From Deltaproteobacteria bacterium (GTDB taxonomy: Bacteria; Desulfobacterota_B; Binatia; UBA9968), in NCBI GenBank assembly GCA_005879255.1, contig VBKY01000174.1:1-12344 (forward strand): DNA of 12,344 nucleotides, given 5' to 3'. Of the stretch, positions 1 through 6,544 are shown piece after piece. Position 1 is the stretch's first letter. Every line of letters begins with the position of its first letter. Position numbers and translations under genes: made by a program. Below the pieces are notes generated by a model. It ran no database searches, was not told the DNA's origin, and saw only the letters and a program-made list of their open reading frames with translations.

Positions 1-120
1 TTGCTTGGCCTTCAACAAGGCGTCATTGGGCGACGTGCCGAGCGCAATCGAGGTGAGAACGAAAGACGCGATGAGAAACACGAGGAACGGAATCTTTGTG
101 AGCGAACAATTAGGCATCAT
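1..120 (-). CDS. Secreted protein, N-terminal fragment (runs off the left edge)
   Basis: Forty codons are visible on the minus strand from ATG at 120, open to the window edge. They read as a signal peptide: a short N-region with one lysine (MMPNCSLTK), a hydrophobic core (IPFLVFLIASFVL) and a small-residue stretch (TSIALGTS) suitable for signal peptidase I. The next residues, NDALLKAKQ, resemble the first mature helix of some periplasmic binding proteins. The ATG has GGAG five bases upstream on the minus strand, which supports a real start; a second ATG follows at 117. The gene is divergent from the amidohydrolase at 415. A plus-strand frame covers the same bases but is arginine-rich and family-less, so it is read as a shadow. 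The signal peptide is seen; the binding-protein identity is a weak inference. Confidence 0.55.
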   Translation of the reverse strand, partial: MMPNCSLTKIPFLVFLIASFVLTSIALGTSPNDALLKAKQ

Positions 121-183
121 ACACGCTCCGATAATCTAGTATCCCGGCCCAGAAGTTCGTTAAATTATTCGTTGCGTTCTTTT

Positions 184-248
184 CCGTCATACCGGTGGAT
201 GCCGGTCCGGGCTACCCCGAACTGTGATCCGGGGTAGCGGAATGACAT
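184..248. repeat. REP-like double-hairpin palindromic element
   Basis: Two adjacent hairpins are visible. The first pairs ACCGG (191-195) with CCGGT (202-206). The second pairs GCTACCCCG (211-219) perfectly with CGGGGTAGC (230-238) around a 10-nt loop. The block opens with CCGTCATACCGG and closes with GCGGAATGACAT, so its ends are also roughly inverted. This resembles the dispersed extragenic palindromes with a GTCATNCCGG core found in many proteobacterial genomes. There is no T-run after the stem, so it is not a classical terminator. It sits in the divergent spacer between the left-edge gene and the amidohydrolase. Confidence 0.55.
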
Positions 249-342
249 TGGAGTTATATCGCGATTTTTCTGGGTCACCACAGCTAGTTTGATTTTACGC
301 GACGACAGATATGCCGATCCAGGGACCGTGTCAACGACGGCA

Positions 343-372
343 TTGACAGTTTTTCACGGGCGGTGGTATGGC
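343..372 (+). promoter_or_regulatory. Candidate sigma70 promoter for the D-aminoacylase-like gene
   Basis: A perfect -35 box TTGACA lies at 343-348. After an 18-nt spacer comes TATGGC at 367-372, preceded by TGG, which gives an extended -10 character. The -10 matches the consensus only partly. The predicted transcript would start near 380 and leave a leader of about 35 nt before the ATG at 415. Position and orientation fit, but this is a pattern match only. Confidence 0.35.
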
Positions 373-414
373 TGAGTGACGTAAGACTCAACTTTGACAA
401 GAAGGAGAACAATC

Positions 415-2106
415 ATGGTCTATGACCTGCTGGTAAAAAATGGTCGGATCGTCGATGGATCGGGCATGCCCTCGTTTCGTGGTGATGTCGGGGTCAGCGA
501 CGGCAAGATTGTGGAGTTGGGCCGTTTAAGCGGACCGGCCAAGCGGGTCATCGATGCTGACGACAACGTCATTGCTCCCGGCTTCATCGATAATCATTGT
601 CACTATGACGCACAGGTAACTTGGGATCCGCTGTGCACGTACTCCTGCTACCACGGAGCAACCACGGTCATCATCGGTAACTGCTCGCTGGCGCTCGCGC
701 CGGTGAAGCCTAGCGACCACGAAACATTGGCCGGCCTGCTTTCCGAAGTGGAAGCCATTCCCATGGACATTTTGCGGGCAGCTGTGCCGTGGGACTGGGA
801 GACATTTCCCGAGTACATGGAGTCCATCGGCCGTCGTCTGAGCATCAACGTGGGCACGTTGGTCGGGCACTCGGCAGTGCGGCTTTATGCGATGGGGGAA
901 GCGAGTCAGGAGCGCGCGGCTACAGAGGGTGAGCTCGAGATCATGCGACGAGTCCTGCGCGAGGCCCTGGAGGCCGGGGCCCTGGGGTTATCCGTCTCAC
1001 GCAACATGAGTCATTTTGACGTGCGCGGGAAGCTGATCCCAGCCGTATTTGCTCCGGAGGCGGAGATGTTTGCGCTGGCCGAAGTACTTCGAGAGGTAGG
1101 AACGGGAGTCATGCAGAGCGGCGGCGGCGCCGGCCCTGAGCTGAAGCAAGGCTTAATGAGCCGGCTTTCCGAGGCCTCGGGCCGTCCCGTGATGTACAAC
1201 AGCATTACCCACAGCCTGTACGCCCCGACCCGGTGGAAACAACACCTGGCGCTTGTAGAGGAGCGCTATAAACAAGGGACCCGAGCGGTGCCGCTTTGCA
1301 CTCCAAACAGCGCCGTGGTCCTTTTCAATATGAAAAATTCGCAGTTCTTCCGCCAAATGCCCAACTGGTTGAGCATCATGCAGGTCGCGGACGAGGAGAA
1401 GCTCCGGATGTACAACGATCCGGCGATCCGCGCGAAGCTGCGCACGGATCTCGAAGTCCCTGAGAACGGCTTCAACAAGCGTTGGGATATACTCATGGTA
1501 GATGAGCCGGCGCTACCTCATAACCAGGAAATGAAAGGAAAGAGCGTTGCGGAGATTGCCGGAGCGCAGGGTAAGGAGCCCTTGGAGGCATTTCTTGATT
1601 TATCGGTCCAGGAAGAGCTCAATACGGTCTTTGGATTTTGCCATAGAAATACCGATCGAAGTTCCGTCGGCGAAATCCTGAACAGTCCGTATACCGTAGT
1701 AGGTTTGTCCGACGGCGGCGCGCACGTGCAGTATCATTCCGAAGTGGGCTACAGCACGAGACTCCTGGGCTACTGGGTGCGGGAACAAGGAATCATGTCG
1801 CTCGAGCAAGCCGTCCGGCGCCTCACCTTCGACTCCGCTTCGGCTTATGGAATTTACGACCGCGGTTTGTTGCGGCCGGGTTTGGCGGCAGACCTAGTTG
1901 TCTTTGATCCGGACACCGTCAGGCCGAGAAGACAAGAAATAGTCCATGACTTTCCGAACAACGGCTGGAGAATGCGCGTGCTTGCCGATGGCATTCATTA
2001 CACGGCCGTCAACGGCGAAGTCGTGTTCGATCACGAACAGCCTACCGGTGCCACGCCAGGGAAGGTATTACGCAACGCGCGGTATCTTCACAACCGGCCC
2101 GCGTGA
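415..2106 (+). CDS. D-aminoacylase / N-acyl-D-amino-acid deacylase-like amidohydrolase
   Basis: This 563-aa protein belongs to the amidohydrolase superfamily, D-aminoacylase-like branch, cytoplasmic metal-dependent enzymes that hydrolyse N-acyl or similar amide bonds. The N-terminal beta-sandwich opens with a YDLLVKNGRIVDGSG motif, followed by PGFID and the metal-binding HCH (H61, H63). GNC puts a metal-ligand Cys at C90, 27 residues after H63, the same spacing as H69 to C96 in the characterised Alcaligenes enzyme. GHSAVRLYAMG (151-161), ALGLS (189-193), THS (H266) and SDGGAH with the catalytic Asp D433 follow; GLLRPGLAADLVVFDPD (484-500) is the usual C-terminal return to the small domain. 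ATG 415 is chosen because AAGGAG ends seven bases upstream; an in-frame TTG at 394 lacks such a site. The position expected to carry the second barrel histidine reads MQS (around Q234), a difference worth noting. It converges on the alpha/beta hydrolase. Family is secure; substrate is unknown. Confidence 0.9.
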   Translation: MVYDLLVKNGRIVDGSGMPSFRGDVGVSDGKIVELGRLSGPAKRVIDADDNVIAPGFIDNHCHYDAQVTWDPLCTYSCYHGATTVIIGNCSLALAPVKPSDHETLAGLLSEVEAIPMDILRAAVPWDWETFPEYMESIGRRLSINVGTLVGHSAVRLYAMGEASQERAATEGELEIMRRVLREALEAGALGLSVSRNMSHFDVRGKLIPAVFAPEAEMFALAEVLREVGTGVMQSGGGAGPELKQGLMSRLSEASGRPVMYNSITHSLYAPTRWKQHLALVEERYKQGTRAVPLCTPNSAVVLFNMKNSQFFRQMPNWLSIMQVADEEKLRMYNDPAIRAKLRTDLEVPENGFNKRWDILMVDEPALPHNQEMKGKSVAEIAGAQGKEPLEAFLDLSVQEELNTVFGFCHRNTDRSSVGEILNSPYTVVGLSDGGAHVQYHSEVGYSTRLLGYWVREQGIMSLEQAVRRLTFDSASAYGIYDRGLLRPGLAADLVVFDPDTVRPRRQEIVHDFPNNGWRMRVLADGIHYTAVNGEVVFDHEQPTGATPGKVLRNARYLHNRPA

Positions 2107-2173
2107 TGGCCAAATGACTTGGCGAAACTGATCGTGCCGAGGCAAGACTTTTCTCGAAGGCGGGAAGACGCTC

Positions 2174-2977
2174 CTACTCGATAAACTTCCGAATCGCCTC
2201 GTGGACCGCGACCGGGTCACTGACAAAGTAGTGATGTCTTTGGCCCGGCAGAACGACGAACTTCGCATGCGAAATTGCGCGCCTTAGAATTTCCGCGCTG
2301 GCGCGGTGCGAGAGATCGCTGGTCGCGGCGTGCTCGTCGTCTCCGATCAGCACCAGGGTGGGAACCCTGATGTCCTTCAAACGCGAGCTCGTGTCATGCT
2401 CCTGCCTCGCTATGACGTGGCGTAAGTAACACGGCAAAGGGGCGATTCCCGCCATCCGGACTTCGAGAAATTTGTCGACGACGTCTCGATGCGACGCAAC
2501 ATACTCGGGTGTCCAGCCGGTTTCGATCGTGTGCTCACGAACGTATCTTTCAAATCCCTTTTCAATCATACCCTGACAGAGCTTCAACGGAATGCCTTTG
2601 GTCTCCGAGAACGACGATCCGCTCGAAGCCAGGATGAGCTTGCTCACTTTGTGCGGGTAATCCAGGGCTAAAGTCTGGACGACTCTTCCGCCGTTGGAAT
2701 GACCGCAGACGATCGCCTGCTCTGCGCCCAATTCATCGAGAATGGCTGCCGCGTCGGCAGCGAACATCGCGGTTGTGTACTTCATCACCGTCTTGCTCGA
2801 TCTGCCCGTGCCGCGATAATCGAAGATGATGACCTTGTGGTCGCGAGAAAATTCGGGAACCTGGTAGGCTTTCCAGCACTGCCCATCAACGCCAGTGGCG
2901 CTACAAAAGAGAAAGGGCCGTCCTTCACCATAAACTTCGTAGTAAATTTCTGCGTCTTTCAATCTTAGATAAGCCAT
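2174..2977 (-). CDS. Alpha/beta-fold hydrolase
   Basis: The 267-aa product is a cytoplasmic alpha/beta hydrolase of usual length with no signal peptide. The nucleophile elbow is GHSNGG with Ser94. DYRGTGRSS (53-61) is the conserved strand-4 loop, and the catalytic histidine is in GQRHHY (H248 or H249). The acid loop reads VLIGDDEHAATS (209-220); where most members have Asp three residues after the Gly, this one has Glu215, with Asp213 and Asp214 beside it. The usual HG oxyanion motif after strand 3 is replaced by CSATG (25-29). Variants without HG exist in the superfamily, so this is probably a subfamily trait rather than decay. An AG-rich site (GAGGGAGAC) precedes the ATG. It is transcribed toward the amidohydrolase with 67 nt between the stops and no clear shared terminator. 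Esters, lactones or C-C bonds are all possible substrates. Confidence 0.88.
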   Translation of the reverse strand: MAYLRLKDAEIYYEVYGEGRPFLFCSATGVDGQCWKAYQVPEFSRDHKVIIFDYRGTGRSSKTVMKYTTAMFAADAAAILDELGAEQAIVCGHSNGGRVVQTLALDYPHKVSKLILASSGSSFSETKGIPLKLCQGMIEKGFERYVREHTIETGWTPEYVASHRDVVDKFLEVRMAGIAPLPCYLRHVIARQEHDTSSRLKDIRVPTLVLIGDDEHAATSDLSHRASAEILRRAISHAKFVVLPGQRHHYFVSDPVAVHEAIRKFIE

Positions 2978-3223
2978 GTCTCCCTCGCATTCCTTTTTGG
3001 CTTTTATCTATTTCATGTCGAACGTGCAAACACTCGCCTGGCACTGTAGGCGAGATGTTTCTTGTCGGAGATTCACTGCATGTTGAAGGGTGAAATTCGA
3101 AAGAAAATCGAGAAAGCTCATCGCATTTCGTTTAGATGCAAAGTCTCGGGCCGTCACCGATCCGGTTGAACAACTGGAACGGAGCGAAGCGATTGAACGA
3201 TTGGAACCATTTGGGCTCATAGC
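2978..3223. other. Gene-poor spacer upstream of the alpha/beta hydrolase
   Basis: No convincing gene is seen here. The hydrolase promoter should lie in this stretch on the minus strand; TTGCAC followed after about 16 nt by ATAAAA, near 3035-3008, is a weak candidate. A 70-codon minus-strand frame (3008-3220) is Ser/Arg-rich with no family signature and is not called. The right end holds a short direct repeat listed separately. Confidence 0.4.
3166..3207. repeat. Imperfect direct repeat, 15-nt unit with 27-nt period
   Basis: TTGAACAACTGGAAC (3166-3180) recurs as TTGAACGATTGGAAC (3193-3207) with two mismatches. Such TTGAAC/TTGGAAC runs look like intergenic low-complexity filler. It immediately precedes a decayed binding-protein tail, so it may mark an old rearrangement point. 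Confidence 0.45.
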
Positions 3224-3340
3224 CTTCAGCGCCTGATGCTGAGCAGCAACCCGCGCGTCGGCGAGATGAAACTGGAGGAGATGGTCGACCGCAGCATCAT
3301 GCGGAAGCTTGATGACAGCGGCTTTATCATCGGATGTATA
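3224..3340 (+). pseudogene. C-terminal remnant of an NMT1-type ABC substrate-binding protein
   Basis: The frame open from 3197 reads LEEMVDRSIMRKLDDSGFI around 3260-3320. A VD-x-S-[IF]-[VM]-R-x-LD-x-SGFI ending is characteristic of the last helix of NMT1/THI5-like substrate-binding proteins from this kind of organism. Nothing upstream in any plus frame gives the rest of such a protein, and a stop (TGA at 3194) closes the frame. After the conserved tail the frame does not stop but runs on to 3511 through about 55 residues that I cannot assign. I read it as a relic tail whose stop has been lost. The match is from memory of the family, so confidence is modest. Confidence 0.4.
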
Positions 3341-3591
3341 CTGCTTATCCCGTTAGGCGATCGTGGCGCGGAGTTGGAAGGCCGACGAAGTCAGAATAAA
3401 ATCCTTAAAGTCCCTCAAGTAGGCCCGCCCGATGAACAGATCGCTGATATAGATATGCCCGACGGAAATCTTGCCAGCCTTGAGCCGATCGCATATACCG
3501 ATGGTCGATAAGGAAGGAAGTCGGACCAGAATTTTTTGATGGCAGCATTCCATTAGGGATAATGGTGAGCAGAAACTTGAGGAGAAATCCG
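3341..3591. other. Unassigned open frames, both strands
   Basis: The plus frame of the binding-protein relic stays open to a stop ending at 3511. On the minus strand a second frame (3607-3353) is open for 84 codons and contains GKISVGHIYISDLFIGRAYL, which has a protein-like composition. Neither has a good ribosome site or a family I recognise, and they overlap, so at most one is real. The last part holds the ribosome site of the next gene: AGGAG at 3580-3584. Confidence 0.25.
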
Positions 3592-4359
3592 TTGAACGCA
3601 AACGCAAAGTATTTTGATTGCCATTTTCATATCATCGACAAGAATTTTCCCGTCGTACCCAACCAAGGATTCATGCCCGACGCATTTACCAGCGAGGATT
3701 ATTTAGAGCGCTTGAAAGCGGTCGATCTTTGCGGCGGCGCGGTCGTGTCCGGTTCTTTCCAGGCTTTCGATCAGTCTTATCTATTCCATGCTTTGAAGGT
3801 CCTTGGCCCTTCGTTTGTCGGAGTCACTCAGGTGCCGCAGACCGTCTCGGATCAGGAGTTGAAAGGACTCAACAGCGCGGGAGTTCGCGCCGTCCGTTTC
3901 AACGTCAAGCGCGGCGGCTCGGAAGAAATTCATCACTTGGAAAGCATGGCGCGGCGCGTTCATAAACTGGTCGGCTGGCACGCGGAGTTGTATGTCGATT
4001 CCACCGAGCTTGCTGATCTTTTTGAGACGCTGGTGTCGTTGCCGGCGGTCAGCATCGACCATCTCGGTCTCTCCAAAGCGGGTTTCCCAACGCTGCTCAA
4101 ACTCGCGGAAAAAGGTGTGCGGGTGAAGGCCACCGGTTTCGGACGAGTGGACTTCGATGTGCGTTCCGCGCTGACCGATCTCTACGCCGCCAATCCACGG
4201 GCGCTCATGTTCGGCACCGACCTCCCGTCCACACGCGCACCAAGGCCTTATCAGGATGACGATTACACGCTGGTTCTGGAAGCATTGGGAGATGAAAAAG
4301 CAGCAAATGTTTTCTACAAAAACGCGATCGAGTTTTATCGGCCGAAAAAGAGTGGTTAG
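3592..4359 (+). CDS. Amidohydrolase, 2-pyrone-4,6-dicarboxylate lactonase-like (TIM barrel)
   Basis: From the TTG start the product is 255 aa, the normal length for compact amidohydrolase-2 / PDC-lactonase (LigI-like) proteins, cytoplasmic hydrolases acting on lactones or cyclic carboxylates. It shows the metal-binding DCHFH at the end of strand 1 (H11, H13), GWHAELYVDS with H130, SIDHLG with D156-H157, KATGFGR (179-185) and the terminal-strand catalytic aspartate in MFGTDLPSTRA (D210). It ends in the typical NAIEFYR helix. The TTG at 3592 is preferred because GAGGAG ends seven bases upstream and homologues begin just before the D-x-H-x-H strand; an in-frame ATG at 3562 would add ten basic, unconserved residues and has only a poor AGGG three bases upstream. 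It stands alone between degraded binding-protein tails. LigI itself acts in lignin-derived aromatic catabolism, but the substrate here cannot be read from sequence. Confidence 0.85.
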   Translation: MNANAKYFDCHFHIIDKNFPVVPNQGFMPDAFTSEDYLERLKAVDLCGGAVVSGSFQAFDQSYLFHALKVLGPSFVGVTQVPQTVSDQELKGLNSAGVRAVRFNVKRGGSEEIHHLESMARRVHKLVGWHAELYVDSTELADLFETLVSLPAVSIDHLGLSKAGFPTLLKLAEKGVRVKATGFGRVDFDVRSALTDLYAANPRALMFGTDLPSTRAPRPYQDDDYTLVLEALGDEKAANVFYKNAIEFYRPKKSG

Positions 4360-4382
4360 GAAAGGTAGAGTTTGTTCTCGCG

Positions 4383-4607
4383 GTGAGATCGCCGTGCATG
4401 TCGGCGTCGCAAACGCGCACGGACGTATCCACCGCCGTGCGCAAGTTGAAAGGCTTTAAAGGAATCACCGGCTCGATCGAATTCGACAACAAAGGCGATC
4501 CCGTTAAAGCGAAATATTTCGTCTTGCAGTTCGACAAGCAATCCTATCCCGGCAAAGACGTCAAGGTCATCGAGCAGCAAGATCCGGCCCGGACAAAGAA
4601 GTCATAA
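4383..4607 (+). pseudogene. C-terminal remnant of a LivK-type (periplasmic binding protein 6) substrate-binding protein
   Basis: A 74-codon frame beginning with GTG ends in VRKLKGFKGITGSIEFD, then NKGDPVKAKYFVLQF. The F-[KR]-G-[IV]-TG-x-[IL]-x-FD-x-x-GDPVK pattern is the signature C-terminus of branched-chain amino acid/amide-type periplasmic binding proteins, normally 370-420 aa. Only about the last 60 residues remain; the upstream part of the frame runs into the preceding gene and has no signal peptide or lobe 1. It could be a short misannotated gene, but a free tail of this fold would not fold or bind ligand. It starts 24 nt after the lactonase-like gene, so that gene may have inserted into or displaced the body of this one. 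Confidence 0.6.
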
Positions 4608-4859
4608 TTCAAAGGGCCAAGATCGTAAGATTCCCGCGCGAAGTCGTACCGACGAACACGCCTCACGAACACGATCACGGTTGCTCGACGACGATGAGCA
4701 ATGGCTGCGAGTGTTTCTATTAGAACTCGGACGGCAGTAAGGTAAAAAATCGAATCGTAGAAGTTTGAACGCAAGCCGCTTCCATGATCCACTGGATTCG
4801 GCTGTTGTAAAGGACTGTGGTGTGAGGATCAGGTCTTGCGATGCAACAATGCCGCTAGC
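4608..4859. other. Gene-free spacer
   Basis: No supported gene is seen on either strand. A minus-strand frame (4792-4544) mostly overlaps the binding-protein remnant and lacks family features. The stretch lies downstream of both the plus-strand remnant and the minus-strand membrane protein; no clear terminator hairpin with a T-run was found. Confidence 0.4.
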
Positions 4860-5342
4860 TCAAGCAAGCACGATCGGCACCTGACCGTGTTCTCTACGAG
4901 TCTGCGGAACTTGGTGTGCGCTCCTTTGAAAATTCTGTCGACCAGCGAGATTGAACCATTTTACAACGCGCTCAACATCCATCATGCCACCGATCATAAA
5001 CACTATTACCTCGACTGGAAGCGTGAGGAGCGCCCACACGCCTGACAAGGTTCCTTGATCTCCGTTAACGTCGTTAATGACGTTTATCATGTCGAGGAAC
5101 TTAACAACGACGAAGGGCCCAATAGAAAAAAATAGAAAAACAACGCCAAATATAAGGCCATAAGGCCTGAACCGACTACTCGAGCCAGCGGCAGTAGATG
5201 GTTTGCCGTTGGTTCGTTCTCGAATATATGTGCAACGCTTTCGGATCTCTTCTTCGAGCGAGCTGCCTCGGGTTTCAATCCAATAACGTGCCCTAAATAA
5301 CTGTGGAAGCGTATAGATCGAATAATCTGCCTCGATAGTCAT
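4860..5342 (-). CDS. Two-helix membrane protein of unknown function
   Basis: From ATG 5342 the protein is 160 aa. The N-terminal 45 residues are soluble and helical (DYSIYTLPQLFRARYWIET, then EEEIRKRCTYIRER), resembling the short YS-x-x-[TM]-L-x-x-L leader seen in front of membrane domains of several small bacterial proteins. Two hydrophobic helices follow, about 61-83 and 102-121, joined by an acidic hydrophilic loop (NDVNGDQGTLS), and then a basic tail, so both termini probably lie on the cytoplasmic side. An upstream in-frame ATG at 5420 would add 26 polar residues and lies only 6 nt after the stop of the preceding secreted-protein gene; neither start has a strong ribosome site, so translational coupling from 5420 is the alternative. 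I do not recognise the family. The gene is the second of a minus-strand pair. Confidence 0.65.
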   Translation of the reverse strand: MTIEADYSIYTLPQLFRARYWIETRGSSLEEEIRKRCTYIRERTNGKPSTAAGSSSRFRPYGLIFGVVFLFFSIGPFVVVKFLDMINVINDVNGDQGTLSGVWALLTLPVEVIVFMIGGMMDVERVVKWFNLAGRQNFQRSAHQVPQTRREHGQVPIVLA

Positions 5343-5426
5343 TGAATTCGTTTCGCGTGATTGGTTACGAATCTTCAACCTGTTTCCCCACAGAGAAAAT
5401 GTCGAATGAGCAAGGAACATACTAAT

Positions 5427-5828
5427 CTATTTTTGCGGACGCTCCGCCGTTAGCACAGGCTTTGCGTAAAGTTTGAACCCGCCGAATCCATACTCGCCTA
5501 CGGGTTTGTTGGTGTCGGCATCGAAGAGGTCGATCAGCATGAACTTTTCCGGGTGCCCCGCAAGATAGTTCGAAAACGTATCTACGAAACGCTCTTGGCT
5601 TTGAAAGTCGGCGCGATAGAAACCTTCACCGAGATACAACCGATGGGGTCGCTGTCGCGCGTCGAGGCGCGTCCAGTATTGGGAACCTTGAGGTCCCAGG
5701 GTATCGAGCCATTTCTTGTATTGCGTGATTTTTGCTTCTCGTTCTTTGAATTCGTTGCCGCGCAAGGACAGAGGCTCAAAAACGCCGGCTAAGAAAAGCA
5801 GGAGAAAAGCTAGGACAAATGCTTTCAT
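5427..5828 (-). CDS. Secreted hypothetical protein, 133 aa
   Basis: A signal peptide is clear: MKAF followed by the hydrophobic VLAFLLLFLAGV, with cleavage probably near residues 22-26. The mature part is soluble, starts with a charged helix (NEFKEREAKITQYKKW), and contains aromatic-rich segments: SQYWTRLDARQRPHRLYLGEG, FVDTFSNYLAGHPEK, MLIDLFDA and EYGFGGFKLY. It looks well conserved and compact, not random. The start is secure: GGAGG sits five to six bases before the ATG. The downstream membrane-protein gene begins 6 nt (ATG 5420) or 84 nt (ATG 5342) after its stop, so the two are probably one transcript and may work together at the inner membrane/periplasm. No family name can be given. Confidence 0.72.
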   Translation of the reverse strand: MKAFVLAFLLLFLAGVFEPLSLRGNEFKEREAKITQYKKWLDTLGPQGSQYWTRLDARQRPHRLYLGEGFYRADFQSQERFVDTFSNYLAGHPEKFMLIDLFDADTNKPVGEYGFGGFKLYAKPVLTAERPQK

Positions 5829-6377
5829 GATTCCCTCCGATCAGATATTCGCGTCGTATCTAACGCAAGGCTTTTGCCATTCGTGGAGAACGTACTCGGT
5901 AGTACGATCGCTCCGCCAAAACGTACGCAATTCGGCTCTTTTGTGACAACATGGAAACTGAAGTCCAGTGATTGGCCCTCGTACCGAACTCGGTAAATGG
6001 CGTCGATTGGACGATGCGGCAATCTCTTAACGCACAATATTGCCCACGACGGACGAAAGTCGTTCTCAAGCGGCCTTGGGGTTGTGGGGCTGGGAATGCG
6101 GCAGAGTCAGACTTCCAAGACTTTGACTATCTTTGTTGACTTGTCGAACTCTGGCTCAACTGGATTTCACGGCGGGAATGCAAAAAGCATCGCGGTTCTA
6201 CTTTGCTAAACGATACGAAATTACAAATATCACGTCTGAGCCGGTAGGCCGCCTGACTTGGCTTTCACTCGGCTATGCCGCTCGGCCGGTCGAGACCAAC
6301 GGACCCCATTGGCTGGAGATCCGCACCTAAGGATGGTACGGAGAGAAAAAACCTTTTCAACTCGAACGGAAATTGGT
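5829..6377. other. Spacer of about 550 nt with the promoter region of the secreted-protein gene
   Basis: The right-hand part has several short open frames on both strands, none with a ribosome site and family features together. Nearest the secreted-protein gene is an AT-rich stretch, then a perfect 6-bp inverted repeat CGTACTCGGTAGTACG (5891-5906) and a CGTACG palindrome about 20 nt further out, possibly an operator. The rest (about 5950-6377) appears to be degraded coding DNA without recognisable content. Confidence 0.4.
5891..5906. promoter_or_regulatory. Short inverted repeat upstream of the secreted-protein gene
   Basis: CGTACT (5891-5896) and AGTACG (5901-5906) are perfect complements around a 4-nt CGGT spacer, centred about 70 nt before the ATG at 5828. 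It could bind a dimeric regulator or form a small hairpin; nothing else supports it. Confidence 0.25.
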
Positions 6378-6515
6378 ATGGAAGCAGCCGCTCTAGTCGA
6401 AAACTCTCGGACCGTGGACGAGCTCGAATCCTATTTCAAAGCCTACACGGATCTGCCCCGCGAAGTCGTGCTCAAGCATGATCTGCTGCGCGATGGCCAT
6501 TGGTTTACCACGATG
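6378..6515 (+). pseudogene. N-terminal fragment of an unassigned protein
   Basis: The frame from ATG 6378 reads MEAAALVENSRTVDELESYF, then KAYTDLPREVVLKHDLLRDG. This is amphipathic, Leu/Glu-rich and unlike shadow translation, and resembles the first 45 residues of a conserved enzyme whose name I cannot give. After about 6515 the frame only shadows the MmgE/PrpD remnant, which is in a different frame. There is no good ribosome site before the ATG. The piece looks like the head of one gene joined to the tail of another. Confidence 0.35.
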
Positions 6516-6544
6516 GCGCACAGCCGCGAGTTTACATCGACGAG

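Noticed and set aside
1..237. Plus-strand 78-codon frame at the left edge
   Set aside because: It is Arg/Glu/Asn-rich with no family signature, crosses the REP-like hairpins and is antisense to a clear signal peptide with its own ribosome site.
394..414. Upstream TTG start for the D-aminoacylase-like gene
   Set aside because: The ATG at 415 has an ideal AAGGAG site and matches the family N-terminus; the TTG adds seven unconserved residues.
526..870. Minus-strand 114-codon frame inside the D-aminoacylase-like gene
   Set aside because: It is a shadow of a strongly conserved gene and has no family features.
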